Assembly: GCA_029228645.1 (NCBI GenBank)
Contig: JAPTHR010000002.1
Span: 310,001 to 374,000 of the forward strand
Direction of reading: 5' to 3'
Source of the DNA: Gammaproteobacteria bacterium Milos-ODIII6
GTDB taxonomy: Bacteria > Pseudomonadota > Gammaproteobacteria > Chromatiales > Chromatiaceae
Length of the DNA: 64,000 bases
Below are positions 44,706-54,384 of this stretch, piece after piece. A model generated the notes under the pieces. It saw only the letters and a program-made list of their open reading frames with translations. It was not told the DNA's origin and ran no database searches. Within the stretch, counting starts at the first letter, position 1, and each line of letters begins with the position of its first letter. The position numbers and the translations under genes were made by a program.

Positions 44706-45302
44706 TCAAGGCGAAGCGGTGGACACCACTTCCCAGCTGCCATCCGGATTTCGGCAGGCCGTTCCATAGGCACTCTCCTTGCTGCCACCGATGGTGACTT
44801 GCTGTTGGAACTCGCGACAGTAACGGCCCGAGGTGCTGGTCCCATCGCGCAGCACCGTGACGGCCCCGGAGGCGCCACCCCGGTGCCATCGGATCGTTTC
44901 GCCGATATTCGCCCGGGTTGCGCTGACCTGTGCCGATTCGTGCTCGCGTTGCTGCTCCTCGTTGAGGTTGTCCAGCAGCTTCAGCGAGATGGCGGTGAAG
45001 GACAGCCACCGGTAGGCATGATCATCCGTACGATAGCGCCCGTAACCGCGATACCAGCGCCCATGTGGCCGCACTATCGTGACATGACGAAAATGGCGGA
45101 TACGGTCTGGCCGCACCGCCCGGGCCGGCCCCCGATGGATGACCACCGGCGGCCGGTGATGCAGATGCCGTTTGGCTCCCCAATGTGGCGCCCCCTCGTC
45201 GTAATGAGGCGCTGCATGGGACGGGCCTGATGCCATCGTCCCCATCAGGCCTATGATCCCGACCGACAAGGTCGTGAGAACTATTCCGGGTCTTCTTTTC
45301 AT
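44706..45302 (-). CDS. Secreted protein with 17-kDa-antigen-like C-terminal domain
   Basis: A 198-residue protein with a signal peptide (LTTLSVGIIGLMGTMASG, cleavage near SHAAP). A His/Arg-rich middle (HWGAKRHLHHRPPVV, RPHGRWYRGYGRYR) is followed by a C-terminal domain of about 70 residues (GRYCREFQQQVTIGGSKES, then AYGTACRNPDGSWEVVS), found in rickettsial 17-kDa surface antigen-like proteins. The glycine zipper usually present in that family is absent. GGAGGTGGG precedes the ATG. Its start faces the cpxR-like gene across a shared region containing a CpxR box. Confidence 0.8.
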   Translation of the reverse strand: MKRRPGIVLTTLSVGIIGLMGTMASGPSHAAPHYDEGAPHWGAKRHLHHRPPVVIHRGPARAVRPDRIRHFRHVTIVRPHGRWYRGYGRYRTDDHAYRWLSFTAISLKLLDNLNEEQQREHESAQVSATRANIGETIRWHRGGASGAVTVLRDGTSTSGRYCREFQQQVTIGGSKESAYGTACRNPDGSWEVVSTASP

Positions 45303-45385
45303 TGCCCACCTCCAGGCTTGGCTTCGATTGAACATCGCACACAGCCAAGCTTGCCCGGCCCACCGGCAAAGTCGGGTAAGGGGGT

Positions 45386-45400
45386 GTAAAGATGTGTAAA
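45386..45400 (+). promoter_or_regulatory. CpxR box between cpxRA-like operon and the divergent secreted-protein gene
   Basis: The plus strand reads GTAAAGATGTGTAAA, an exact match to GTAAA-N5-GTAAA. It sits 62 bases before the cpxR-like start and 84 bases before the divergent gene, so it may control both, including autoregulation of cpxRA. Confidence 0.8.
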
Positions 45401-45461
45401 TGTCGCGGCTGGGAGTGCAACCGCAGGGAACGCCTGTGGCACCATCCCCTGAGCTTTTGGA

Positions 45462-46169
45462 ATGACCGTTATGAATCGAATACTGTTGGCGGATGATGAT
45501 ATCGAGCTGTGCGACATGCTCCGGGAATACCTGCAGGCTGAGGGCTTTCAGGTCGAAGCGGTACACGACGGCGACGCGGCATTGCAACAGGCCGGCACAA
45601 ACGATCACGAGCTGCTGGTACTCGATGTGATGATGCCGGAACGCAACGGTTTCGATGTTCTGCGCGAGCTGCGCAAGCATTCTCAAATGCCGGTGCTTAT
45701 GCTGACCGCGCGTGATGAGGACATCGACAGCATCGTGGGTCTCGAGTTGGGCGCGGACGACTACGTCACAAAACCCTGCAACCCCAGGGTGCTGGTCGCA
45801 AGGATCCGGGCCACACTCCGGCGCGCCCACATGATGGCCGAAGATGGCTCCGGCCCGGGTTCACCGGAAGTCCTGACCCTGGACGACCTGCAGATGCACA
45901 CCGGCTCCCGCAACGTTGCCTTGAACGGACAGGCGGTCGCCATGACCAGCACCGAGTACAGCGTACTCGAAGTGCTGCTGCGCGAGGCCGGCCACGTGGT
46001 GTCCAAGGCGGATTTGTCCGAGCGCGCTCTGGGCAGGAAGCTGACCCGCTATGACCGCAGCCTGGATATGCACCTGAGCAGCCTGCGCAGGAAGCTCGGC
46101 CCTTTGCCCAACGGCGCGGAACGCATCAAGACAGTGCGTGGCGTCGGCTATCAATACACCTCACCCTGA
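45462..46169 (+). CDS. cpxR: CpxR-like OmpR-family response regulator
   Basis: A 235-residue regulator: a receiver domain with acidic pocket ADDDIELCD and phospho-accepting Asp in LVLDVMMPERNG, and a winged-helix DNA-binding domain with LTSTEYSVLEVLL-type entry (here AMTSTEYSVLEVLL) and IKTVRGVGYQYTSP. The CpxR assignment rests on the adjacent CpxA-like kinase, the Spy/CpxP-like gene and the exact CpxR boxes. A second ATG at 45471 is an equally good start. Confidence 0.9.
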   Translation: MTVMNRILLADDDIELCDMLREYLQAEGFQVEAVHDGDAALQQAGTNDHELLVLDVMMPERNGFDVLRELRKHSQMPVLMLTARDEDIDSIVGLELGADDYVTKPCNPRVLVARIRATLRRAHMMAEDGSGPGSPEVLTLDDLQMHTGSRNVALNGQAVAMTSTEYSVLEVLLREAGHVVSKADLSERALGRKLTRYDRSLDMHLSSLRRKLGPLPNGAERIKTVRGVGYQYTSP

Positions 46170-46179
46170 AACGATTCAC

Positions 46180-47553
46180 ATGCATCGACTGGTCTGGAAA
46201 ATCTTTTTCTCCTTCTGGTTCTCGCTGATCATTTTTGCCGGGGCCAGTCTTACGCTCGCCTCTCTCTTCGTCGAGCAGGCGCGGCTTGACGATTCCAGCC
46301 AGAGCCCCCGCGACCGTCTCAAGCAGCACCTGGAGGAGGCGCGTCGTGTCGCACAAAGCGAGGACGCCGACGGGCTTGTTGCCTGGCTGAAGGAACTCGA
46401 CCGGCGCGAGGTGGTGCCCATCCTGTTGATCGACAGGCATGGCAGAGACCTGCTCGGGCGTTCGGTATCCGACCACCTGGCCGAACGTATCGAGCGACCA
46501 CCCCCGCCGCGCGGCCGGCATCGGCGTACCCTTCCACGTGGCCTAGTGCAGATCCCCGGGGGCGCCGAGTATCGCCTGGTGCCCGATTTTCGTGCCGTGA
46601 CCCTCCAGCGGGTATTGACCCGGCCACGCGTCATGGCCATACCTTTCATCGCCGCCGCCATCATAAGCGGCCTGATGTCCTTTTTTCTGGCCAGGTACCT
46701 GAGCCGGCCGATACGGCGACTCAGTCGCGCCACCCGGCGGTTCGGGTCGGGCGACCTGGGCCTGCGCGTGGCCCCCACCCTCGGAGGCCGTCGCGACGAA
46801 GTGGCCGAACTGGCGCACGACTTCGATCATATGGCCGAGCGGCTACAGACCCTTATTTCCGCGCAGCGGCAACTGCTGAGCGACGTCTCGCATGAACTTC
46901 GCTCTCCCCTCGCCCGTCTGCAGGTGGCGCTGGGCCTGGCACGCCAACGCGATACTACCCAGCCATCTCCGGAGCTGGATCGCATCGAACGCGAGGCCGA
47001 ACGCCTCAACGAGCTGATCGCACAACTCCTGTCGCTGGCGCGCCTCGAAACCGGCGCCGGACTGTCACACACCGAAAGCGTTGATCTCGCCGATCTTGTT
47101 GCCGAGATCGCCGAGAACACGGATTTCGAGATCGCCCCCTCCGGGCGGCGGGTTGTTATCGTCAATCGCACCCCCACGCCGGTCGAGGCCAACCCCCCGC
47201 TGTTGCACAGCGCCTTGGAAAATGTGGTGCGCAACGCGGCCAAATACACCGCCGAAGGGACCAGCGTGGAGATCGCATTGACACCCGATGATCAGCACCC
47301 GGGCTGGGTGTTGATACAGGTGCGCGACCACGGTCCGGGCGTGCCGGAAAACAGGCTCGATCATTTGTTCGAGCCCTTCGTCCGGGTGGGCGATGCCCGC
47401 GACCGGGCCAGTGGCGGTTACGGGTTGGGCCTGGCCATCGCCAAACGGGCAATCCAACTACATGGGGGCCAGGTTTCAGCAAGCAATCACGCGGAAGGCG
47501 GCTTGGCTGTAAGCATCAGGCTGCCAACCGACCCGAATCGTGAGCACGGATGA
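46180..47553 (+). CDS. cpxA: CpxA-like sensor histidine kinase
   Basis: A 457-residue envelope stress kinase: helix 1 (IFFSFWFSLIIFAGASLTL), a periplasmic sensor of ~130 residues, helix 2 (VMAIPFIAAAIISGLMSFFL), a HAMP linker (RYLSRPIRRLSRATRRFGSG), the phospho-His motif LSDVSHELRSPLARLQ, and an ATPase domain with ENVVRNAAKYT, RDHGPGVPE and GYGLGLAIAKRAI. It follows the regulator by 10 bases and will be co-transcribed. Its periplasmic Spy/CpxP-like partner is divergent. Confidence 0.92.
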   Translation: MHRLVWKIFFSFWFSLIIFAGASLTLASLFVEQARLDDSSQSPRDRLKQHLEEARRVAQSEDADGLVAWLKELDRREVVPILLIDRHGRDLLGRSVSDHLAERIERPPPPRGRHRRTLPRGLVQIPGGAEYRLVPDFRAVTLQRVLTRPRVMAIPFIAAAIISGLMSFFLARYLSRPIRRLSRATRRFGSGDLGLRVAPTLGGRRDEVAELAHDFDHMAERLQTLISAQRQLLSDVSHELRSPLARLQVALGLARQRDTTQPSPELDRIEREAERLNELIAQLLSLARLETGAGLSHTESVDLADLVAEIAENTDFEIAPSGRRVVIVNRTPTPVEANPPLLHSALENVVRNAAKYTAEGTSVEIALTPDDQHPGWVLIQVRDHGPGVPENRLDHLFEPFVRVGDARDRASGGYGLGLAIAKRAIQLHGGQVSASNHAEGGLAVSIRLPTDPNREHG

Positions 47554-47804
47554 CGGCGCAGGCGAACCGAATATCCAGCCCCCCGTCAACGGGGGCGACC
47601 GTGAATAACGCACGAAAGCCTACGCAAATGGCAGCGGTATTTTCGTCTGATCGACCGGCAGGAACTCTCTGGCCACTGGCTTCGCCCTGCTATTCGGGCA
47701 GCCAGCGTTCGTGCAATGGGGCGGGGCGCCACTCTTTGACTTGCGCACCCGGGATACTCACGGGGTAAACTAGTAGGCACCACGCGCACAGCTGGATCCT
47801 GCGC

Positions 47805-48602
47805 ATGACAACCTCCAAGCAATGTCCCGTTCTCAACGATGCCGGTCTGCGGGGACTGGTGTGGGTGTTTATCGGTCTCGTATACGCCTTTATCTTCGTC
47901 TCGGTAGCCGAGTCCACCCGAGACCTCCTGGGCTCGCCGCTCAATTTCCTGTTTGCGACAGTAGCGGCCTCCACCCTGACGGCCCTGTTCTATGGCAGCA
48001 TGCGTCTGGCAGTGATCATCGCCAACGTGGTCCTGGTGACCACCCTCCTGTTCCTGATGTTCGGCAAGGACAGCGGCCTGTTCACCCTTCCCCTGCTCAT
48101 CCTGGTTCCGGCCGCTCTGGGCATGCTGATCGGCGCAGGCTACGGCTGGCGGGACCGCGGATCGAGAGTCTGTTGCGCAGACGCCAAGATTGTCGCAGGT
48201 CTTTTTGCGGGCTGCGTGACCTTATTGCCGTCTCTGCTGGTACTGGCCGTGTTCGGCGGCAGCGATCGGGTGGTCTATCCCTGGTTGGTCATGCTGCTCG
48301 CGCCGATGGCCGGATCAATCTACGTGACCTCTGCCTGCTGGTTCGTGAGACGCCTGCACAAGCTGCTGCCGCCAATAGGCGATGGCGCGCTCGTGGGCTT
48401 GGGCGTCGGCGCCATCACCGGCCTGCTTTTTGTCGTGATCGCCGGGACCTTCGAGCCCGACGTCACCGGACACGGGCGCCCTCTGCTTTTCATCGAAAAC
48501 GTTTACAGAGTGCTCGATGCGGCGCTGATCGGCGCCGCCGCCAGCTGCTTTGCCCTCGGTATCGCCCGCGCGTTCATGCGAGTCGACTGGTACAGGCTTT
48601 AG
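47805..48602 (+). CDS. Hypothetical integral membrane protein
   Basis: A 265-residue protein with about seven hydrophobic helices and short loops. No motif or family was recognised. The ATG at 47805 lies 250 bases after cpxA in a region that shows no other gene, so it probably has its own promoter. Its role is unknown. Confidence 0.7.
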   Translation: MTTSKQCPVLNDAGLRGLVWVFIGLVYAFIFVSVAESTRDLLGSPLNFLFATVAASTLTALFYGSMRLAVIIANVVLVTTLLFLMFGKDSGLFTLPLLILVPAALGMLIGAGYGWRDRGSRVCCADAKIVAGLFAGCVTLLPSLLVLAVFGGSDRVVYPWLVMLLAPMAGSIYVTSACWFVRRLHKLLPPIGDGALVGLGVGAITGLLFVVIAGTFEPDVTGHGRPLLFIENVYRVLDAALIGAAASCFALGIARAFMRVDWYRL

Positions 48603-48773
48603 GAATGTATCGATACAAGCGGGTGAAGAGGCTTCCCGGCCCGATCACCCCGCCTACGACGCGGTCTCCTTATAATGCTGCCGTCCTGTCGGTCATCAAC
48701 CCGTGAGTAAAGAATCGCATCTTCGGTCGCTACACTTGCGATCCAGTCCTGTTGTCCACCAGAGGTACCCGGT

Positions 48774-50090
48774 ATGACAAACACCAAAGATCACCATGGG
48801 CTTTTCGTAATTGCCGGGGCCCTGCTGATTCAGCTCTCTCTCGGCGCGATCTATGCGTGGTCGGTTTTCGCCAAACCGCTGCAGGAGCTGGGCTGGACGA
48901 CTGCGCAGACCCAATGGCCGTTTACCGTCGGCCTGGTGACGTTCGCGGTCGTCATGGTGTTCGCCGGACGCAAGCTGCATGCGTTCGGGCCACGCCGGCT
49001 GACGATCGCCGGTGGCGTGCTGCTCGGCGCCGGCTATTTTCTGGCCGGCGTCACGGGCGGCGACAGCTTCTGGCCGATTCTGATCGGTGTGGGGCTTTTG
49101 GGTGGCGCCGGGATTGGGCTTGGCTATGTAGTGCCGATCGCGGTCGGGATGCAATGGTTTCCCGACAAGAAGGGGCTCATCACCGGGGTCGCGGTTGCGG
49201 GTTTTGGGCTCGGGGCCATGATCTGGGTGAAACTGGCCGGTACCTGGGGTGGCCTGATCACGGACCTTGGCCTTGGCCCGACCTTCATGATTTACGGTGG
49301 GATATTCCTGTTGCTGGTGATGCTTGGCAGCGTCTGGATGCGCTTTCCCGCGTCTTTCGTCCCTCCCCACCCGGACCACAAGGTCGGCAAACTCGATTTC
49401 CGCAGCGACGAGATGCTCCGCACGCCGCAGTACTGGTCGATCTTCGCAACCTTTGCCATCGGCGCAACGGCCGGACTGATGTGCATCGGGCTGATGAAAC
49501 AGTTCCCATCCCAGGCCCTGGTATCCGGTGGCATGTCGACGACGCTGGCTGACGCCGCCGCCGGAACTGCGATGGTCGTGTTCGCGATCTTCAATGCTAT
49601 CGGGCGCATCGGATGGGGCAGGATCAGCGATATGATCGGGCATGCCGTCAGTTGTGATCACCGGGGACGCAAGACCGCGCTGATGGCGATGGCGGCCAGC
49701 CAGGGTGTCTTCGTGGTGCTGTTTCCCTACTTTGCCGGGAGCGAGTACCTGTTGTACCTGTTCGCGGCGCTGATCGGTTTCAACTTCGGCGGCAACTTCG
49801 CCCTGTTCCCGGCCATCACCACGGACACCTTCGGTCACAAATTCTTCGGTCAGAACTACGGCTACGTGTTTCTTGCCTACGGCCTGGGTGGAACGGTCGG
49901 ACCCATGCTGGGCGGTTATCTCGGCGACATGAACAATTTCCTGCTGGCCTTCATCATCACCGGGGTAATGAGCCTGGTGGCGGCCGGGATCATCTCGACG
50001 GTACGGATCCCGATCAAGCCCGGTACGGACGAGGCTGGCAGCGTGGCCGAAGCGCGCGCCGCGACAGCCAACGCAACGGTTTCAGATTAG
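48774..50090 (+). CDS. OFA-family MFS transporter
   Basis: A 438-residue twelve-helix transporter of the oxalate/formate antiporter type. Family marks are IQLSLGAIYAWSVFAKPL at the first helix, GIGLGYVVPIAVGMQWFPDKKGLITG and NFGGNFALFPAITTDTFG. It probably exchanges monocarboxylates or dicarboxylates; the substrate is not known. AGAGGT precedes the ATG. Confidence 0.88.
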   Translation: MTNTKDHHGLFVIAGALLIQLSLGAIYAWSVFAKPLQELGWTTAQTQWPFTVGLVTFAVVMVFAGRKLHAFGPRRLTIAGGVLLGAGYFLAGVTGGDSFWPILIGVGLLGGAGIGLGYVVPIAVGMQWFPDKKGLITGVAVAGFGLGAMIWVKLAGTWGGLITDLGLGPTFMIYGGIFLLLVMLGSVWMRFPASFVPPHPDHKVGKLDFRSDEMLRTPQYWSIFATFAIGATAGLMCIGLMKQFPSQALVSGGMSTTLADAAAGTAMVVFAIFNAIGRIGWGRISDMIGHAVSCDHRGRKTALMAMAASQGVFVVLFPYFAGSEYLLYLFAALIGFNFGGNFALFPAITTDTFGHKFFGQNYGYVFLAYGLGGTVGPMLGGYLGDMNNFLLAFIITGVMSLVAAGIISTVRIPIKPGTDEAGSVAEARAATANATVSD

Positions 50091-50223
50091 CGCGCCGCGC
50101 CAATTGAACGCCGTCTTGCTGGCCAGGGGTCGAACGCAGAACCGCCTGCGGCGCGGTCGCTTGAAACCAGCAACACCCTGGCGGAACATGCAGTAAAAAC
50201 CCGCAATCAAACGGAGACAGGCA

Positions 50224-50631
50224 ATGACGCCAGAACAGAAAGCACTCGTTAAAGACTCCTGGGCCAAGGTCCTGCCGATTCAGGAAACCGCGGCAGACCT
50301 TTTCTATAACCGCCTGTTCTCGGAGTATCCCGAGGTGAAGCCGTATTTCAAAGGCGATATGAAAGAGCAGGGCAGTAAGCTGATGGCCATGCTCAACACC
50401 GCGGTCATCGGCCTGGATAACCTGGAAGCCCTGATCGCGCCACTCAAGGCCTCCGGCAAAGCGCACAAGGGCTACGGTGTAAAAGCCGAGGATTATGACA
50501 AGGTCGGCGCGTCTTTCCTGTGGACCCTGGAACAGGGACTGGGCGAGGCGTTCACCCCCGAAGTCAAGGAGGCCTGGAGCGTCACCTATACCACCGTCGC
50601 ATCGGTGATGATCGACGGCGCGGAATATTGA
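50224..50631 (+). CDS. Single-domain globin
   Basis: A 135-residue haem protein of the bacterial hemoglobin type. The A to H helices can be followed; the proximal histidine is in ASGKAHKGYGV, and the distal E7 position appears to be Gln in DMKEQGSKLM. It could bind oxygen or detoxify nitric oxide, without a reductase domain. GGAGACAGG precedes the ATG. It is 133 bases after the MFS gene. Confidence 0.9.
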   Translation: MTPEQKALVKDSWAKVLPIQETAADLFYNRLFSEYPEVKPYFKGDMKEQGSKLMAMLNTAVIGLDNLEALIAPLKASGKAHKGYGVKAEDYDKVGASFLWTLEQGLGEAFTPEVKEAWSVTYTTVASVMIDGAEY

Positions 50632-50896
50632 AGCGCCGCGCAATGCAAACGAAAGCAGTTCGGGTGGAGAGACATTCTCGGCGCAAAAAAGGCATCCTGA
50701 ACCAAGGGCGCCAAACACCATTATTGGAACTGCTGCGCAATGGCGGCAGCCGCACTGGCGCCTCTCGACCGATACCCCCAAGGCGTTTTACTACTGGACT
50801 TCTAAAGCCCCTCCTGCCCTAGCCGTTTACCATTGGGCGAACTATATAGTGTTTCCATCCGGCCATAATCGCCAGCTGTGAGTTTCAGGGGGTTCC

Positions 50897-51847
50897 ATGT
50901 TTTCCTTCATTCATCAATGGTTCAGCGACAGTTCCGTGGATCTCGACGGCCTGTCGGAACACGAAGTGGAGGAGGCGATCGAGACGGCGATCAATAAGAC
51001 CGACAAACGCCTGCGGCTGGTCGGCAGCTACCAGCGCAAGCTCCGCCCGGCGATCGTGGAGGCCCTGTTGCACGCGCGTGACCTGATCCATCAGATTCCC
51101 GGGCCGGTCGAGATCAACCGCCGCACCTATGCACACGATGTCCTGGTGCATAGCCTGTTCGGAGCGGCGGACCAGGTGGGGGAGGTGTTCAGCCAATCGG
51201 CAGAGGCGCAGGCCTTCACAAAAAGGGCCTGGAGCAGCGGCAACGACCACCTGTTCGGCCTGCTGACGATGACCCTGAATCGGAAAACCCGCCCGGGTTT
51301 CGTGCTGAATGGCGACATGCTGCAGGGTGATGTCATGCAGAAGATCGTCTTCTTCAGCGACCATGCACTGGTGAAAGTGGCCGGCTCAGAGGACCAGGTC
51401 AGAACAATGCTGCGGGAGCGGGCGCTCGAGGCCATGTTCCAGGAGTACAAACGGCGGGTCGCCGAGCACACCCGGCAGAGCAGTGAATTGGATCGCGAGC
51501 GGGCACGCCTGCGGCGTGAAGCCAAACTGGAGGACCAAGAGCGCCTCGCGGATGTCGAACGTGAGCTGCAGGCACTGTCCCAGAGCATGCTCCACATCGA
51601 CGACCACCTGGACCTTCTCATCGAGGTACTGACAAACCCGAACGACCATTGTGGCCTGGAGCATCGCGAACTGAGACTGGACCGGGACGGTGTTGATCGG
51701 GGCGCGGCTGCGGACGATGGTTACCAGGTGCCCTACGCAGAGATCACTGTCGGCGAACTCCAGCGCGCGGCCCTGCTGGTGAAGTATCCACTGCAGGAGT
51801 TGCTCGACATGAATCACATGAATTCACTGTCACGCGTTGCCTTGTGA
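50897..51847 (+). CDS. Hypothetical cytoplasmic coiled-coil protein
   Basis: A 316-residue protein without signal peptide or membrane segments. Residues ~175-240 are a charged coiled coil (RRVAEHTRQSSELDRERARL and onward). The sequence resembles uncharacterised gammaproteobacterial proteins and no function is known. The ATG at 50897 is preceded by GGGGG. No partner gene is evident. Confidence 0.75.
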   Translation: MFSFIHQWFSDSSVDLDGLSEHEVEEAIETAINKTDKRLRLVGSYQRKLRPAIVEALLHARDLIHQIPGPVEINRRTYAHDVLVHSLFGAADQVGEVFSQSAEAQAFTKRAWSSGNDHLFGLLTMTLNRKTRPGFVLNGDMLQGDVMQKIVFFSDHALVKVAGSEDQVRTMLRERALEAMFQEYKRRVAEHTRQSSELDRERARLRREAKLEDQERLADVERELQALSQSMLHIDDHLDLLIEVLTNPNDHCGLEHRELRLDRDGVDRGAAADDGYQVPYAEITVGELQRAALLVKYPLQELLDMNHMNSLSRVAL

Positions 51848-52115
51848 GGGCCCCGCCCGCCCCCTGCGATACCAGGCGCGCAATGAAAGTCGACTAGTCC
51901 ATCGGATCCCTTCCCCGTGAGTGCCGTGGGAGATCTCGCACCAACCGCGACCTGGCCCAGCGAAACCGCACCCCTTTTCCCGTCTTCGCCAATCACATCC
52001 CCGCATCCTGTTGCTCCAGCGCCTGGAGCAGCTGGAAATCGCTGTTGCAAACAAACAAGCCGTACAATCGTGAACTGTGCAGAGCGCAGTACATCTTGCA
52101 TAGGCGGAAGCAGAA

Positions 52116-54218
52116 ATGACGCAAAACATCTACGTGGCGGGCGCAGAGGCCAGCAGCGGCAAATCGGTGGTCGCCCTCGGGCTGATGGAACTGCTCTCGA
52201 CGCAAACCAACCGACTGGGTTTCTTTCGCCCGGTAGTGCCGAGCGAGGAGACGATCGACCCACTCATAGAACTGATGCAGACGCGTTATTCGCTGAGCCA
52301 CGCCTACGAGTCGATGTACGGTTGTGGCTACGCCACGGCCAGAAAGCTGCTGGCGCAGGACCATGAAGCCGAACTGTTGAAGCTGATCCTGGGCAAGTTC
52401 AAGGCCCTGCAGCAGCATTGTGATCACATCGTATGCCTTGGCACCGACTTCAGCGGCGTTGGCACGGCGCTCGAGTTCGACTTCAACGCGGACGTCGCGA
52501 ACAACCTCGGCTGTCACGTCGTGCCCGTGGTGCTGGGCTACCGGCGCAATCCGGCCCAGGTGACCGAAGCGGCACGGGCATTCGTTCACCTGCTGGAGGA
52601 ACGTCGTTGCGAGATCCTCGCGACCGTGGTCAATCGCGTCGAGCCGAACGCACTGGTCGAAGTGAAGCAGGCGGTCGGGCAGGCGATCGATCATGGGTAT
52701 CCCGTGTATCTGCTTGCGGAGAATCCCTCGCTCGGAAAACCGACCATGGCAGACATCGCGAACGCGCTGGATGCCGAGTGCCTGTACTGCGAGCCGGAAA
52801 CGCTGGAACGCGAGGTGCATAACTACAAGGTGGCCGCGATGCTGCTGCCGGACTTCCTCGAGCATGTCGAAACGAACAGCCTGATCATCACGCCCGGCGA
52901 TCGCTCCGATATCATCCTCGGCAGCCTGATGTCGTTTCCGTCGCGCACGTTTCCACAGGTCGCCGGCCTGCTGTTGACCGGCGACCAGAAGCCGGCGCCG
53001 GCTGTCACACGCCTGATCGACGGACTGGGCAAGGTACCGGTGGCGGTCCTCAGCCTGGCCGCCGACACCTTCAGCAGCGCGATGCAGGTCAACGCAGTGA
53101 GCGCGGGTCTGCGGGCGGGCAAGGAGCGCAAGATCGCGCTGGCGCTGGGTCTCTTCGAGTCCGGGATCGATGCCGACGGCCTGCTGCAGCGGATCAGCAC
53201 GACGCACTCGACCCGGGTCACGCCATTGATGTTCGAGTACGAACTCATCCGCAAGGCGCGCGCGCAGCGCCGACACATCGTGTTGCCCGAGGGCGCCGAA
53301 CCGCGCATCCAGCTCGCGACCGAGGTCCTGGTATTGCGCGATGTGGCGCGCATCACCCTGCTCGGCAATGAGGACGAAATCCGCGCCAGGATCGCCGAGC
53401 TCGACCTGCACATCGATGGCGTCGAAATTATCGACCCTTTGACTTCCGGTCTGCGCAGTGAATTCGCCCAGACCTACTATGAGCTGCGCCGACACAAAGG
53501 CATCTCGAAGGAGATGGCCTACGACGCGATGGGCGATGTCAGCTACTTCGGCACGATGATGGTGTACCACGATCTCGCGGACGGCATGGTGTCCGGTGCG
53601 GTGCACACCACCCAGCACACGATCCGGCCCGCTTTCGAAACCATCAAGACCCGGCCCGGCGCGAAGATCGTATCCAGCGTATTCTTCATGTGCATGCCGG
53701 ATCGTGTGCTGGTATTCGGCGACTGCGCGATCAACCCCAACCCGGATGCCGAACAGCTCGCTGACATCGCGATCAATGCCGCGGATACCGCGCAGCGCTT
53801 CGGCGTCGAGCCACGCATCGCGATGCTCTCCTATTCCACCGGCGAATCCGGCAAGGGCGAGGCCGTCGACAAGGTGCGGCGGGCTACCGCACTGGTACGC
53901 TCCTTGCGTCCGGACCTCAAGGTCACCGGCCCGATCCAATACGACGCCGCGGTCGATGCCAGCGTCGCGCGCACCAAGATCAAGAACAGCGACCCGGACG
54001 CGGAAACAGTCGCTGGCCGCGCCACCGTGTGTATCTTCCCGGACCTGAATACCGGTAACAACACCTACAAGGCGGTCCAGCGCTCCGCCAATACGCTCGC
54101 GATCGGGCCGGTGCTGCAGGGCCTGAACAAACCGGTCAATGACCTCAGCCGCGGCTGCACCGTGCCGGACATCGTCAATACGGTCGCTATCACCGCCATC
54201 CAGGCGCAGCGGGACTGA
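52116..54218 (+). CDS. pta: Phosphate acetyltransferase (long form)
   Basis: A 700-residue enzyme that interconverts acetyl-CoA and acetyl phosphate. An N-terminal BioD-like P-loop domain (AGAEASSGKSVVALGL) is followed by a DRTGG domain (~215-330) and the catalytic PTA/PTB domain (~370-695) with RRHIVLPEGAEPRIQLAT, MMVYHDLADGMVSGAVHTT and LSYSTGESGKGEAVDKVR. No acetate kinase gene is near, so the partner is elsewhere. ATG preceded by GGCGGAAG. Confidence 0.93.
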   Translation: MTQNIYVAGAEASSGKSVVALGLMELLSTQTNRLGFFRPVVPSEETIDPLIELMQTRYSLSHAYESMYGCGYATARKLLAQDHEAELLKLILGKFKALQQHCDHIVCLGTDFSGVGTALEFDFNADVANNLGCHVVPVVLGYRRNPAQVTEAARAFVHLLEERRCEILATVVNRVEPNALVEVKQAVGQAIDHGYPVYLLAENPSLGKPTMADIANALDAECLYCEPETLEREVHNYKVAAMLLPDFLEHVETNSLIITPGDRSDIILGSLMSFPSRTFPQVAGLLLTGDQKPAPAVTRLIDGLGKVPVAVLSLAADTFSSAMQVNAVSAGLRAGKERKIALALGLFESGIDADGLLQRISTTHSTRVTPLMFEYELIRKARAQRRHIVLPEGAEPRIQLATEVLVLRDVARITLLGNEDEIRARIAELDLHIDGVEIIDPLTSGLRSEFAQTYYELRRHKGISKEMAYDAMGDVSYFGTMMVYHDLADGMVSGAVHTTQHTIRPAFETIKTRPGAKIVSSVFFMCMPDRVLVFGDCAINPNPDAEQLADIAINAADTAQRFGVEPRIAMLSYSTGESGKGEAVDKVRRATALVRSLRPDLKVTGPIQYDAAVDASVARTKIKNSDPDAETVAGRATVCIFPDLNTGNNTYKAVQRSANTLAIGPVLQGLNKPVNDLSRGCTVPDIVNTVAITAIQAQRD

Positions 54219-54384
54219 GACCGGTCGGGAGCCACACGCCATCATTCCTTCGTGCGCGCCCCTCCAGGGTTAAGCGCCCTCGGCCACCCCGTGGTTTGGA
54301 GCGTCATTCCCGGTTTTTGGCTCTTGGGTTGAGCGGCCGGCTATTGCACACTACGGCTCCGAAAAACTTCCGAGAGAAGCGCAA

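Noticed and set aside
51993-54245. A 750-codon leftward frame over pta.
   Set aside because: Antisense shadow; pta has all expected domains.
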